From the NCBI RefSeq assembly GCF_030580865.1, contig NZ_JAUQSY010000010.1, positions 62,001 to 126,000 on the forward strand: DNA of 64,000 bases, written 5' to 3'. Position numbers and translations under genes: made by a program. The DNA comes from Hymenobacter aranciens. Its GTDB lineage: Bacteria; Bacteroidota; Bacteroidia; Cytophagales; Hymenobacteraceae. Below the pieces are notes generated by a model. The model was given only the letters and a program-made list of their open reading frames with translations. It was not told where the DNA came from and ran no database searches. Below, piece after piece: positions 40,307 through 50,317 of the stretch; the first letter of the stretch is position 1, and each line of letters opens with the position of its first letter.

Positions 40307-42805
40307 TTACCCCTCACCCCGCAGCACCTCCAGCGGCGGCCGCCGCAGCACCTCGCGGCTATTGAGCAGGCCCAGCAGCGCCGTGATGGCCGTGACCACC
40401 GCCGCCAGCCCCAGCAGCGACGGCAGCGCCACCGCAAAGCTCACCTCGAACACGAACGCGGCCAGGGCCCAGCCCGCGCCCGCCGCCAGCCCGATGCCCG
40501 CCCCGGCCGCCAGCGCCCCCAGCAAGGCATACTCGACCAGCGTAATGAGCAGAATCTGGCGGCGGCTGGCCCCCAGGGTGCGCAACAGCACACTCTCCTG
40601 GATGCGCTGGTAGCGGCTGATGATGACCGAACTGGCCAGCACCAGCAGGCCAGTGATGATGCTGAAAGCCGCCATGAAGCGGATGACGAACGACACTTTG
40701 GTGATGATGTCGTTCAGGGTGTTTAAAATCAGCCCGATGTCGATGGCCGAGACGTTGGGGAACTGCGCGACCAGGGTGCGCTGCACCTCGGCCAGCTGGG
40801 CGGTGCTGGGCACGCGGGTGATGACGACCTCGAACTGTGGGGCCTGCTCCAGCACGCCTTTGGGGAAGACGACCAGAAAGTTGCTTTGCATCTTGGTCCA
40901 ATCGACCTCGCGGGTGCCGCCGATGACGGCCTGCATGGGCGAGCCCTGCACGTTGAAGGTGAGCGTGTCGCCGAGCTTCAGGTGGACGTTCTTGGCGTAG
41001 CCAGCATCCACGGAGATATGCGGCAGGCCGTCTTTGCCGAGGTAGGGCGGGCGACCGCTGAGCAGGGTTTCGGAGGTGCTGAGCGAGTCGCGGTACGTGA
41101 CGCGGTACTCGCTGGTGAGGGCCCAGGGCGGGATGTCGTCAGTGGTGTCGCGCTTGATGGCGGCCACGGTGCGCTGGTTGATGGCCAGCAGGCGCATCGT
41201 CACCACCGGCAGGCGCTGGATGATGGGGAGCTGGCGCTGTTTCAGCACGTTTTCGACGCCGGCCAGCTGCTCGCGCTGAATGTCGAAAAGCACTAAGTTA
41301 GGCTGCTGGTCGCCGGTTTTTAGCTCCATTCTCCCTAATAATAAGGCCTGCACGAGGTAGAGCGTGGCCAGCAGGAAGGTGCCCAGGCCCACGGATGTGA
41401 TGAGGGTCAGCGTCTGATTGTTGGGCCGAAACAAGTTCGCCAAACCCTGTCGCCACACGTAGCTCCAGCTGACGGGGAAGTAGCGGCGCAGCAGCTTCAT
41501 CAGCAGCAAGCCCAGGCCGGTGAGCAGGCCGAACGATACCAGCAGCGAGCCCGAAAAGACGCCTACCACCAGCCACTTGTGCGTTTGAAACCAGGTGAAG
41601 CCGACGATGAACAGGCCAATGGCCGCGTACACCGCCCAGCGGATGGGGTCGGCCCCGGCGGTGTCCTCGTCGTAGGCCGCCCGTAGCACCCGCAGCGGCG
41701 ATACGCGCCGGATGCTCAGCAGCGGCAGCAGCGCAAACAGCACGGCCATCAGCAGCCCCACCACCAGCCCCAGCCCGATGGCCGGCCAGGCCAAGCCCAC
41801 GCTGATTTCGACCGGCAGGAAGCTGCCCAGCACCTGCGGCAGCAGGAACTGCACGCCTGCCCCCAGCGCCGCCCCGATGATAGCGCCCAATAACCCCAGC
41901 CCAGAGGTTTGCAGCAAATAAATCAGCACCGCCTGCCGCCCGCTGGCCCCCAGGCAGCGCAGCACGGCCACGGCGGCCAGCTTCTCGCGCACGTACAAAT
42001 TCACGGCGCTGGCCACGCCCACGCAGCCCAGCAGCAGTGCCACGAAAGCCACGAGGCTCAGAAACTCGGTCAGGTCGGAGAAAGCGCGGCCGGTGCGCTG
42101 CTGGCGGCTGGCCACGGTGTCGGATTCGATGCTGGCTTTGTCGAGGCGCTTTTGCAGGCCTTTGACCACGGCGGCCACGTCGGTGCCCTCGGCAAACTGC
42201 ACGTAGGTGCGGTAGCTGATGCGGCTGCCGCGCTGCACCAGCCCGGTGCGGGCCAGGTACTGGCCGGGCAAAAACACCGTGGGCGCCACCGCGCTGCCCA
42301 TGCCCGACTGCCCCGGCGTTTTCAGCACCCGGCCCAGCACGGGCAGCGTCACCTCGCCCACCTTCACCGAGTCGCCGACTTTCACCTTGAACTGGGCCAG
42401 CAGCACGTCATCGACCAGCGCCCCGCGCCCGGCCCGGAAAGCCGCCCGCGCCGAGGCCGGCGCGATTTCCCAGGCGCCGTAGTAAGGAAAGTCGCCGCTA
42501 AGATTGCGCACCTGGGCCAGCCGCACGCCCTGCGTGCGCGGAAACAGCACCAGCGAGGCAAAGGCCACGTCGGTAGTGCGGCGCTGGCCTAACCGGGCGA
42601 TATCCGGCGCGATGGTGGAGTCGAAGGGCTGGGTGGAGTGCAGCACCAAATCGGCTCCCAGCAGCTCGCGCGACTGCTCGCTGATGCTCCGCGCCAGGTT
42701 GTGCCCGAAGGAATTGATGCCCACCAGCGCCGCAATGCCCAGCACGATGCTCGACATGAATAGCAGCAAACGCGAGCGGCTGCGGCGGCTGTCGCGCCAG
42801 GCCAT
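40307..42805 (-). CDS. FtsX-like ABC transporter permease (YbbP type)
   Basis: About 832 residues from the ATG of MAWRDSRRSRSRLLLF; the frame is open 36 codons further to a TTG. Architecture: one N-terminal membrane segment, a large extracytoplasmic domain, several membrane segments around residues 250-480, a second extracytoplasmic domain and three C-terminal segments, i.e. a fused double FtsX/MacB core. It pairs with the ATPase gene upstream on the same strand. E. coli YbbP is of this type; the substrate is probably a lipid or lipoprotein but unproven. Confidence 0.9.
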   Translation of the reverse strand: MAWRDSRRSRSRLLLFMSSIVLGIAALVGINSFGHNLARSISEQSRELLGADLVLHSTQPFDSTIAPDIARLGQRRTTDVAFASLVLFPRTQGVRLAQVRNLSGDFPYYGAWEIAPASARAAFRAGRGALVDDVLLAQFKVKVGDSVKVGEVTLPVLGRVLKTPGQSGMGSAVAPTVFLPGQYLARTGLVQRGSRISYRTYVQFAEGTDVAAVVKGLQKRLDKASIESDTVASRQQRTGRAFSDLTEFLSLVAFVALLLGCVGVASAVNLYVREKLAAVAVLRCLGASGRQAVLIYLLQTSGLGLLGAIIGAALGAGVQFLLPQVLGSFLPVEISVGLAWPAIGLGLVVGLLMAVLFALLPLLSIRRVSPLRVLRAAYDEDTAGADPIRWAVYAAIGLFIVGFTWFQTHKWLVVGVFSGSLLVSFGLLTGLGLLLMKLLRRYFPVSWSYVWRQGLANLFRPNNQTLTLITSVGLGTFLLATLYLVQALLLGRMELKTGDQQPNLVLFDIQREQLAGVENVLKQRQLPIIQRLPVVTMRLLAINQRTVAAIKRDTTDDIPPWALTSEYRVTYRDSLSTSETLLSGRPPYLGKDGLPHISVDAGYAKNVHLKLGDTLTFNVQGSPMQAVIGGTREVDWTKMQSNFLVVFPKGVLEQAPQFEVVITRVPSTAQLAEVQRTLVAQFPNVSAIDIGLILNTLNDIITKVSFVIRFMAAFSIITGLLVLASSVIISRYQRIQESVLLRTLGASRRQILLITLVEYALLGALAAGAGIGLAAGAGWALAAFVFEVSFAVALPSLLGLAAVVTAITALLGLLNSREVLRRPPLEVLRGEG

Positions 42806-42926
42806 TTTCAGGAGCCAGCCGAAGGAAGCAGAAGGGGAGGAGGAAGGCTGCAAGAGGAGAAATGGGAAATTGAATAAATCGAAGGCGGCCAAAGCCGCCC
42901 ATCTTTCGGCCAACTCGACCTATCGA

Positions 42927-42995
42927 GTTACCCAAGTCATCAGTATGTTTTACCCAACTCGACGGTATGTTTTGGGCAAAACATACTGATGATTT
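42927..42995. repeat. Inverted repeat between ATPase and permease genes
   Basis: TCATCAGTATGTTTT pairs with AAAACATACTGATGA around a centre that repeats the phrase ACTCGACGGTATGTTTT. A further copy of CTCGACCTATCGAG lies just outside. The element separates two genes that should be co-expressed. Confidence 0.65.
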
Positions 42996-43055
42996 TGAAA
43001 AGGCTTCCCAGACGCTGGAAATGGCCTTTTCCGGAAAAAGGGCTAAAAAACCGGC

Positions 43056-43748
<693 letters not shown>

Positions 43749-43776
43749 GAAAGCTGGTAGGTTGGTGTAAAATCAG

Positions 43777-43808
43777 CTGTCATCCTGAGCGCAACGAAGG
43801 ATGACAGT
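43777..43808. repeat. Family A mini palindrome
   Basis: CTGTCATCCTGAGCG and CGAAGGATGACAG form a short hairpin made only of family A outer arms. It lies between divergent genes, so it is not a terminator for either. Confidence 0.75.
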
Positions 43809-43841
43809 TCTGATAACATCATAACGAATAAACCTTACGAA

Positions 43842-43849
43842 TACTTTTG
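43842..43849 (+). promoter_or_regulatory. -7 box TACTTTTG of the SGNH esterase
   Basis: Exact TAnnTTTG, 37 nt before the ATG. Confidence 0.55.
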
Positions 43850-43886
43850 CCCCAGTGGCTACGTACTGCTTAAAAACCGTCTGCGA

Positions 43887-44564
43887 ATGAAATTTCCGCT
43901 TCCTGCCCTGGCGCTGCTCGCCGCTCTCGCCCTCACCGGCTGCAACTCCGACCAGCCCGCTACTACCGCCGACCAGCCCGCCGTGGCTCCCGTGCCGCCC
44001 GCCAACACCCGCCGCATTCTCTTCTTCGGCAACAGCCTCACCGCCGGCATGGGCCTCGACCCCGAAGAAGCCTTCCCGGCCCTCATCGGCCAGAAAATCG
44101 ACTCGGCCCGGCTGGGCTACACCGTCATCAACGCCGGCCTGAGCGGCGAAACCACCGCCGGTGGCCGCAGCCGCATCGGCTGGGTACTGCGCCAGCCCGT
44201 CGAGTTCTTCATCCTGGAGCTGGGTGCCAACGACGGCCTGCGCGGCCTGCCCCTGGCCGATACCCGCCGCAACCTGCAGGCCATCATCGACACCGTCAAA
44301 AAGAAAAGCCCGCAGGCCCAAATCATCCTGGCGGGCATGCAGATGCCGCCCAACCTCGGCAAGGCCTACGCGAAGGACTTTCAGAGCATCTACCCCGAGC
44401 TGGCGCAGAAAAACAATGCTGTGCTTATTCCCTTCCTGCTCGAAGGCGTGGCCGGCCACGTTGAACTGAATCAGAAAGATGGCATTCACCCCACGGCCAA
44501 GGGCGACCGCATTATTGCCAAAACGGTGTGGGGAGTGTTGTTGCCGCTGCTGAAGAAGGCTTAA
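43887..44564 (+). CDS. SGNH/GDSL arylesterase lipoprotein (TesA-like)
   Basis: A 225-residue lipoprotein with a signal peptide and lipobox (ALLAALALTGC). The SGNH hydrolase blocks are FFGNSLTAGMG (block I, catalytic Ser; GNS replaces GDS), LSGETTAGG (block II), ELGANDGLRG (block III) and DGIHPTAKG (block V, Asp-His). It is homologous to E. coli TesA (thioesterase I/arylesterase), but here it is lipid-anchored. Heptamer element H4 follows its stop. Confidence 0.92.
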   Translation: MKFPLPALALLAALALTGCNSDQPATTADQPAVAPVPPANTRRILFFGNSLTAGMGLDPEEAFPALIGQKIDSARLGYTVINAGLSGETTAGGRSRIGWVLRQPVEFFILELGANDGLRGLPLADTRRNLQAIIDTVKKKSPQAQIILAGMQMPPNLGKAYAKDFQSIYPELAQKNNAVLIPFLLEGVAGHVELNQKDGIHPTAKGDRIIAKTVWGVLLPLLKKA

Positions 44565-44568
44565 AAAG

Positions 44569-44657
44569 GTGTTTGGTGTTGGGTTCCGGGTATTGGGGTT
44601 TCGTATTTCACCTAACACCTAACACCTAACACCTAACACCTAACACCTAACACCTAA
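44569..44657. repeat. Heptamer inverted element H4 with seven perfect units
   Basis: The right part is CACCTAA repeated exactly seven times (44609-44657). The left arm GGTGTTT, GGTGTTG, GGTTCCG, GGTATTG is its degenerate complement. The last unit contains the TAG stop of the convergent small gene. Confidence 0.92.
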
Positions 44658-44881
44658 ATAATCCGCACCCCATCCAGCGCCACCTCATCCCGCAGCAGCT
44701 CCAGATTGCGGTAGGCCAGCGGCCGGCCGTGGTCGGTACTAAGCTCGGGCAGCTCGGCGCGGGCGGCATCGAGCGTGAGCTGGGTAAACTTGCGCTCACC
44801 TAAATAAATAGCCACGGGCCGGCCCAGGCTGGGGTCGTGGCTGGCCAGCGCCTGGTCGATTTCGGCCAAAATGCTGCTCAT
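44654..44881 (-). CDS. Small hypothetical protein (75 aa)
   Basis: A 75-residue soluble protein starting MSSILAEIDQALASHD, without a known domain. The Leu/Ala/Asp-rich helical start is followed by a short strand segment (RPVAIYLGERKFTQLTL). CACCTTTG, a near-consensus -7 box, ends 6 nt before the ATG, which supports expression and this start. The stop codon lies inside the last CACCTAA unit of element H4, so the C-terminus may have been set by the repeat. Confidence 0.6.
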   Translation of the reverse strand: MSSILAEIDQALASHDPSLGRPVAIYLGERKFTQLTLDAARAELPELSTDHGRPLAYRNLELLRDEVALDGVRII

Positions 44882-44994
44882 AACGTGCAAAGGTGGGGTA
44901 AAAAGGGCTGAAATATAGGCGAAGAATCAGAAATAATGCGTGAGGGCCCACGGCGGGCCCGGCCCCGGGCGGCCGGCGCCGTAGCCCCGGCCAG

Positions 44995-45002
44995 TATCTT
45001 TG
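44995..45002 (+). promoter_or_regulatory. -7 box TATCTTTG, 4 nt before murI
   Basis: Exact TAnnTTTG followed by CGCC and the ATG. There is no space for a leader or ribosome binding site. Confidence 0.68.
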
Positions 45003-45006
45003 CGCC

Positions 45007-45843
45007 ATGTCCAGCCCTTTACCCGCTACTGCCCTCGCCGCTCGCCCCATTGGTTTGTTCGACTCCGGCATTGGCGGGCTCACGGTGGCGCGGGCGGTGG
45101 CCCAGCGCCTGCCGCACGAGCGGCTCATCTACTTCGGCGACACGGCCCACCTGCCGTACGGCGACAAAAGCACGGCCGCCATCCAGGCTTACGCCGTTAA
45201 AATCTGTGATTTACTGCTGCGCCAGCAGTGCAAGCTCATTCTCATAGCCTGCAATTCGGCCTCGGCCGCCGCCTACGAGCTGGTGCGTGAGTACGTGGGT
45301 TCGAAGGCGCGGGTGCTGAACGTGATTGACCCCATTGTGGCGCACGTGGGCCAGCACTACGCCGGGCAGCGCGTGGGCCTCATCGGCACCAAGCAGACGG
45401 TCAATTCCAACGTCTATAAAAAGAAGATGGACGCCCTCGACGCCGGCATCGACCTGCACTCGCTGGCCACGCCGCTGCTGGCGCCCATGATTGAGGAGGG
45501 CTTTTTTGAGAACTCCGTCTCCGACGACATCATCGCCACTTACCTCGGCCACCCGGCCCTGGCCGACATCCAGGCTCTGGTGCTGGCCTGCACGCACTAC
45601 CCGCTCATCAAGGAGCAGATTGAGCGTTTCTACGCCGGGCGGGTAGCCGTGCTCGACGCCTCCGACGCCGTGGCCGCCCACACCCAGGCTTATCTGGCCG
45701 AGCGCGGCATGCTGGCCGAGGCCGGCCCGGTGCCCCCGGCGCACCACTTCTACGTTTCTGATTTTACCCGCTCGTTCGAGGAAAGCACCCGCATTTTCTT
45801 TCGCCAGGAAGTGCAGCTGGAGCACTATCCGCTGTGGGAGTAA
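45007..45843 (+). CDS. murI: Glutamate racemase
   Basis: Supplies D-glutamate for peptidoglycan. The 278-residue protein has GLFDSGIGGLTV (D19/S20), YFGDTAHLPYGDKS, the catalytic cysteines in IACNSASAAAY (about 82) and LACTHYPLI (about 195), and normal length. The ATG fits the MurI N-terminus and sits 4 nt after the -7 box. The neighbouring genes are unrelated. Confidence 0.96.
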   Translation: MSSPLPATALAARPIGLFDSGIGGLTVARAVAQRLPHERLIYFGDTAHLPYGDKSTAAIQAYAVKICDLLLRQQCKLILIACNSASAAAYELVREYVGSKARVLNVIDPIVAHVGQHYAGQRVGLIGTKQTVNSNVYKKKMDALDAGIDLHSLATPLLAPMIEEGFFENSVSDDIIATYLGHPALADIQALVLACTHYPLIKEQIERFYAGRVAVLDASDAVAAHTQAYLAERGMLAEAGPVPPAHHFYVSDFTRSFEESTRIFFRQEVQLEHYPLWE

Positions 45844-45910
45844 GCCCCGGTCGCCCATTGTCAGAGACGGGAATAACAGAGGGATAACAGTTGACGTAAA
45901 GCGGGCGACG

Positions 45911-45918
45911 TATCTTTG
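45911..45918 (+). promoter_or_regulatory. -7 box TATCTTTG of the IPT/TIG surface protein
   Basis: Exact TAnnTTTG with TTGACG 17 nt upstream; about 107 nt of leader before the ATG. Confidence 0.55.
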
Positions 45919-46025
45919 AATGGCCGAAGCGAGGGCCGTTAGGGCCCGCTGCTCCACTATTCAGAATGCCCGAAACCGGACTTTAGTAATTCATTCTTTT
46001 TCATTTTCACCCTTTTCATTTTCGT

Positions 46026-49000
46026 ATGACGCGATTTTTTACAACGCGGCTGCTGGCTTGCCTGAGTATGCTGCTATTGTGGTCGGGGCTGGCTTCGGCG
46101 GCTCCTTTCACGCCGGGCAACCTGGTGGTTGTGCGGGTTGGCGACGCCGTGACGGCCCCCGCTAGCGGGGTTGCGGCGGCTACGTTCCTGCTGGAATACA
46201 CCCCCACCGGCACCCTGGTACAAACCATTGCCCTGCCCACGGCCACGAGCGGCACCAACCGCAGCCTGACCAACACCACGTCGTCGAGCTCCGAAGGCTA
46301 CCTCAGCCGCTCGGCCGATGGCCGCTACCTGCTGGTGCCCGGCTACGATGCCGTTCCCGGCACCGCAGCTCTGGTCGCCACCGCCTCCACGGCCACCAAC
46401 CGCGTCATCGGCCGGGTGGCTGCCGATGGCAGCATCGACACCAGCACCCGCATCGACGATGCCTTTAGCGCCGGCAACATCCGCTCGGTGGCTTCGGCCG
46501 ATGGCGCTAACTTCTACGCCAGCGGCTCGAACAGCGGCGTGCGCTACCTGCCCCTGGGCAACACCGGCCCCACCACGGCCATCAATACCACGCCTACCAA
46601 CCTGCGCGTGCTCAGCATCTACGGCGGCAACCTGTACGTGTCGGCCGCCACGGGGGCCTTCCAGGGCATCAGCCAGGTTGGCACGGGCCTGCCCACCACC
46701 ACTGGCCAGACGGTAACGCTGCTGCCGGGCTTCCCCACAGCTTCGGGCCCGCAGCCCTACGCCTTCTACTTCGCCGACCTGAGCGCTACCGTGCCGGGCG
46801 TCGACGTAGTATATGTGGCCGATGACCGCACCGCCACCCCCGGCGGCGTGCAGAAGTGGAGCCTGGTAGGCGGCACCTGGACGCTGAACGGCAGCATCCT
46901 GAGCGCGGCCACGTCTCCCTTGGCCGTGCGCGGCATCACGGGCCAGACCACCGGCACCACGGTGTCGCTGGGCGTTTCCGGCAATGGCGGGCTGTATTTC
47001 TTCAGCGACGCCACCGGCTACAACGTGGCCCCGGCCATCACGACCCTGCCCGCGCCCATCGCCACCGCCGGTGGCAATGGCGCCGTGTTCCGCGGCGTTG
47101 CCTTTGCCCCTGAAGCTGCTACCACCACGGCGCCCACCATCGCCAGCTTCACGCCCACCACGGGCGCGGCCGGCGCTACCGTGACCCTCACCGGCACCAA
47201 CCTGACCGGCGCCACGGCCGTGACGCTGAACGGCGTGGCCATCACCGGCTACACCGTGGTTAACGCTACCACCATCACCTTCGTGCTGCCCACCGGCGCT
47301 ACCAGCGGCACCATTGCCGTGACCACGCCCGGCGGCACCGCCACCAGCACCGGCTCATTCACCGTAACGGTGGCCACGCCCGCGCCCACCATCACGAGCT
47401 TCACCCCGGCCACCGGCCCGGCAGGCACCGTGGTGACGGTAACCGGTACCAACTTCACCGGCGCTACTGGCGCTACCATCAACGGCACGGCCGGCACCAG
47501 CTTCATGGTGATGAGCGCTACGGAAGTAATGTTCACCGTGCCCGCTGGCGCTACCAGCGGCACTATCGCCGTGACCACGGCCGGCGGCACCGCCACCAGC
47601 ACCGGCACCTTCACCGTGACGACGCCCACGGCGGCGCCCACCATCGCCAGCTTCTCGCCCGCTACGGCAGCCGTGGGCGCGACGGTAACCCTCACCGGCA
47701 CCAACCTGACCGGCGCCACGGCCGTGACGCTGAACGGCGTGGCCATCACCGGCTACACCGTGGTTAACGCTACCACCATCACCTTCGTGCTGCCCACCGG
47801 CGCGGCCAGCGGCCCCATCGCCGTGACCACGCCCGGCGGCACCGCCACCAGCAGCACCAGCTTCACCGTGACGACGCCCAGCACGGGCAACTTCATCGAA
47901 GACTTCGAACTGGGCACCCGCACCACGAATTACAACGGCACTACGCCCCTGGCCCTGACTACGGGCAACTGGACGTTCGTAGAGGCCCTGATTGGGGACT
48001 TGGCCAATGACAAAAAGAATGGTGCGAAAGCCGCCCGCATTCGTGGTGGTGGCACCATCACGATGGAATTTGACAAGCCCAATGGGGCTGGCGTGATTAG
48101 CCTGCAGGCGGCTACTTTTGGTAATGACACCGGCGCTTCGTTCACGCTGAGCATCTCGACCGACGGTGGCAGCACCTTCACACCTATTGCCGGCACACCT
48201 GCTACGCTGAATGCTACGCTGACGCCCTACACCTTCACGGTAAACCAGACTGGTAACATCCGTCTGCGCATCGGCACTACCAACACTGCTGCTGCTGCCA
48301 ACCCCCGCATCAACATTGACGACGTGAGCATCACCGATGCCAGCGCGCCCACCACGGCTACCCTGACGGCTGCTCCAGCCACGCTGCCGGCCTTCAGCAC
48401 GGTAGTAGGTACGCCCTCGACCAGCCAGAGCTTCGCCATTACCGGCGTGGTGCTGACGGCTGATGCCACCATCACCGCCCCCGCCGGCTACGAAGTATCG
48501 CTGAGCGCCGCCGGCCCCTACACGGCTTCGGTAACGGTGTCGCCAACCAGCGGCTCCATTGCCAGCACCACCATCTACGTGCGCCTGACCGGTGCGGCCA
48601 TCGGCACCCCGGCCGGCAACGTGACCGTAGCCAGCACCGGCGCTACCACCCAGAACGTGGCCGTGACGGGCACCGTGACGGCTACCGCTCCGGTGGCGCC
48701 CACCATCACCAGCTTCACGCCCACCACCGGCGCCGCTGGCGCCACCGTGACCATCACCGGCACTAACCTGACCGGCGCCACGGCCGTAACCCTGAACGGC
48801 GTGGCCATCACCGGCTTCACGGTAGTGGACGGCAACACTATCACCTTCGTGGTGCCCGCCAGCGCGGCTACCGGCACCATCGCCGTAACCACGCCCGGCG
48901 GCACCGCTACCAGCACCAGTACCTTCACCGTGACGCCCACGGCTACGGTGCCTGTTCTGAGCACCATCAGCCCGGTGCGCGCTGTGGTGGGCGGCCCTGG

Positions 49001-49934
49001 CTTCGTAATGACGCTGACCGGCACCGGCTTTACGGCTACTACGCAGGTAACCATCGGCACGAACACCTACACTGCCGCTACCGTGAATGCGGGCGCTACC
49101 AGCATCACCATCAACGTGCCCGCCAGCCAGATTGCTACGATTGGGCAGTTCCCCATCACGGCAAACAACGGTGGCGCGGCCTCGGCAGTACGCGACTTCT
49201 TTGTGGTGCCAGCTGCTACCAGCCTGGCTTACGAAGATTTTGAGGCGGGTACCAAAGCCGCTAGCGGCTACAGCGCTGGCCCGGTTACGCTGCGCAGCGG
49301 CGAATGGAACTTCACCGAAGCCCTGCTGGGCGACCTGTTTAACGACCGGGTAAACCAGGTGCGGGCTGCCCGCATCCGCGGCGGCGGGTCGATTGCCATG
49401 AACTTCGACAAGCCGGACGGTGCCGGCGTTATCACGGTGCAGGCCGCCATGTATGGTACCGATACGCCGACAACCTTCACGGTAGAAATTTCGACCAACG
49501 GCGGCACCACCTACACCGTGCTGCCGGGTGCCCCGACGGTGCTCACCACAACACTCACGACGTATAGCTTCGTTGCTAACGTAACGGGTAATGTGCGTCT
49601 GCGTATCAGCACGGCCGCCCCGACTGGCAACACTGCACGCATCAACATTGATGACATCAACATCCCGAACTTCCTGGCTACCAACCCGGGCAGCGCTCTG
49701 CCCGGCCTGGCGCTGTACCCCAACCCGGCCCAGGACCGCCTGACGGTGAGCCTGCCCACGGCGGGTGCAGCTACGGTAGCCCTGCGCGACCTCACCGGCC
49801 GCGTAGTGCTGGCCGAGGCCCCGCTGGCCGCCAACGGCGTGGTGACCCTGCCGGCCTCGCTGGCTACCGGTACCTACCTGCTGGAAGTGCGTCAGAACGG
49901 CGTAACGGCCGTGCGCCGCGTCGCCAAAAACTAG
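46026..49934 (+). CDS. IPT/TIG-repeat surface protein, T9SS cargo
   Basis: A 1302-residue secreted protein. A signal peptide (LLACLSMLLLWSGLASA) is followed by an N-terminal beta-propeller-like region of about 340 residues. Then come three IPT/TIG domains (47.1-47.9 kb), a jelly-roll-like domain, an Ig-like domain, two more IPT/TIG domains (48.7-49.2 kb), a second jelly-roll copy and a T9SS type A sorting domain (LYPNPAQDRLTVSL...). The two jelly-roll copies share EDFE, ALxGDLxND, AARIRGGG and RINIDD. It is probably cell-surface attached and may bind carbohydrate or mediate adhesion. Confidence 0.92.
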   Translation: MTRFFTTRLLACLSMLLLWSGLASAAPFTPGNLVVVRVGDAVTAPASGVAAATFLLEYTPTGTLVQTIALPTATSGTNRSLTNTTSSSSEGYLSRSADGRYLLVPGYDAVPGTAALVATASTATNRVIGRVAADGSIDTSTRIDDAFSAGNIRSVASADGANFYASGSNSGVRYLPLGNTGPTTAINTTPTNLRVLSIYGGNLYVSAATGAFQGISQVGTGLPTTTGQTVTLLPGFPTASGPQPYAFYFADLSATVPGVDVVYVADDRTATPGGVQKWSLVGGTWTLNGSILSAATSPLAVRGITGQTTGTTVSLGVSGNGGLYFFSDATGYNVAPAITTLPAPIATAGGNGAVFRGVAFAPEAATTTAPTIASFTPTTGAAGATVTLTGTNLTGATAVTLNGVAITGYTVVNATTITFVLPTGATSGTIAVTTPGGTATSTGSFTVTVATPAPTITSFTPATGPAGTVVTVTGTNFTGATGATINGTAGTSFMVMSATEVMFTVPAGATSGTIAVTTAGGTATSTGTFTVTTPTAAPTIASFSPATAAVGATVTLTGTNLTGATAVTLNGVAITGYTVVNATTITFVLPTGAASGPIAVTTPGGTATSSTSFTVTTPSTGNFIEDFELGTRTTNYNGTTPLALTTGNWTFVEALIGDLANDKKNGAKAARIRGGGTITMEFDKPNGAGVISLQAATFGNDTGASFTLSISTDGGSTFTPIAGTPATLNATLTPYTFTVNQTGNIRLRIGTTNTAAAANPRINIDDVSITDASAPTTATLTAAPATLPAFSTVVGTPSTSQSFAITGVVLTADATITAPAGYEVSLSAAGPYTASVTVSPTSGSIASTTIYVRLTGAAIGTPAGNVTVASTGATTQNVAVTGTVTATAPVAPTITSFTPTTGAAGATVTITGTNLTGATAVTLNGVAITGFTVVDGNTITFVVPASAATGTIAVTTPGGTATSTSTFTVTPTATVPVLSTISPVRAVVGGPGFVMTLTGTGFTATTQVTIGTNTYTAATVNAGATSITINVPASQIATIGQFPITANNGGAASAVRDFFVVPAATSLAYEDFEAGTKAASGYSAGPVTLRSGEWNFTEALLGDLFNDRVNQVRAARIRGGGSIAMNFDKPDGAGVITVQAAMYGTDTPTTFTVEISTNGGTTYTVLPGAPTVLTTTLTTYSFVANVTGNVRLRISTAAPTGNTARINIDDINIPNFLATNPGSALPGLALYPNPAQDRLTVSLPTAGAATVALRDLTGRVVLAEAPLAANGVVTLPASLATGTYLLEVRQNGVTAVRRVAKN
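47184..47299 (+). repeat. 116-bp exact repeat, copy 1 (IPT domain 1)
   Basis: From ACCCTCACCGGCACC to CCCACCGGCGC it is identical to 47688-47803, 504 bp downstream in the same gene. Even synonymous sites match. Confidence 0.85.
47688..47803 (+). repeat. 116-bp exact repeat, copy 2 (IPT domain 3)
   Basis: Partner of the copy at 47184. The IPT domain between them is clearly diverged, so a recent duplication or conversion joined domains 1 and 3. Confidence 0.85.
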
Positions 49935-49957
49935 TCTGACCTGCAACCAGGCTTCTG

Positions 49958-49994
49958 AAAAAGGCCCCCAACCAGTCTGGTTGGGGGCCTTTTT
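49958..49994 (+). terminator. Terminator after the IPT/TIG protein
   Basis: AAAAAGGCCCCCAACC...GGTTGGGGGCCTTTTT, a 16-bp perfect stem. Confidence 0.92.
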
Positions 49995-50047
49995 GCGTGG
50001 GGCGAGTAGCTGTTGGCCGGCCAGCCGCACCAGCGCCGGTCTGGCAG

Positions 50048-50170
50048 CTACAGTAGCGCAGTCAGCTGTTTCGGCTCGTTAAGCGTGTCGACCTGCTGGC
50101 TCAACCATTCCCACTGCCCCGGCTGGGCAATAAGCTTACTGGTAGCTGCAATGCCGCAAGCGTCCTGGGC
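50048..50170 (-). pseudogene. Possible gene remnant, C-terminal end
   Basis: The reverse strand encodes about 40 protein-like residues, including QPGQWEWLSQQVDTLNEPKQ, ending at TAG. There is no start codon and an upstream in-frame stop. The composition looks coding, but I recognise no family. Confidence 0.3.
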
Positions 50171-50276
50171 CTATCGGCCAGGGGGTTTTATATTTATGTA
50201 AGGGCTGCCGCGAACCATACTCGGATATTAACAGTCTGTTAACCCAAAAGAATACAGGTGTAATGCCTGCAACTGG

Positions 50277-50284
50277 TACCTTTG
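50277..50284 (+). promoter_or_regulatory. -7 box TACCTTTG of the 2074-residue protein
   Basis: Exact TAnnTTTG, 33 nt before the chosen ATG. Confidence 0.6.
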
Positions 50285-50317
50285 CTAAGCAAATGCTCTC
50301 TCTTTTCTATTTTTAGT

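Larger units (their letters stand above)
49935..50317. other. 383-bp gap between two giant T9SS cargo genes
   Basis: It holds the terminator of the upstream gene, a possible reverse-strand gene remnant and the promoter of the downstream gene (each listed separately). I see no intact gene. Confidence 0.7.

Noticed and set aside
44609..44657. Seven perfect CACCTAA repeats as a CRISPR array or telomere-like end
   Set aside because: Units are 7 bp with no spacers and the sequence continues into genes on both sides; the array fits the heptamer element class.
47355..50030. An 891-codon open frame on the reverse strand of the IPT/TIG gene
   Set aside because: It mirrors the GC-rich Thr/Gly/Ala repeats of the real gene, is dominated by Gly/Arg/His without domains, and the forward frame has a signal peptide, domains and a sorting tail.
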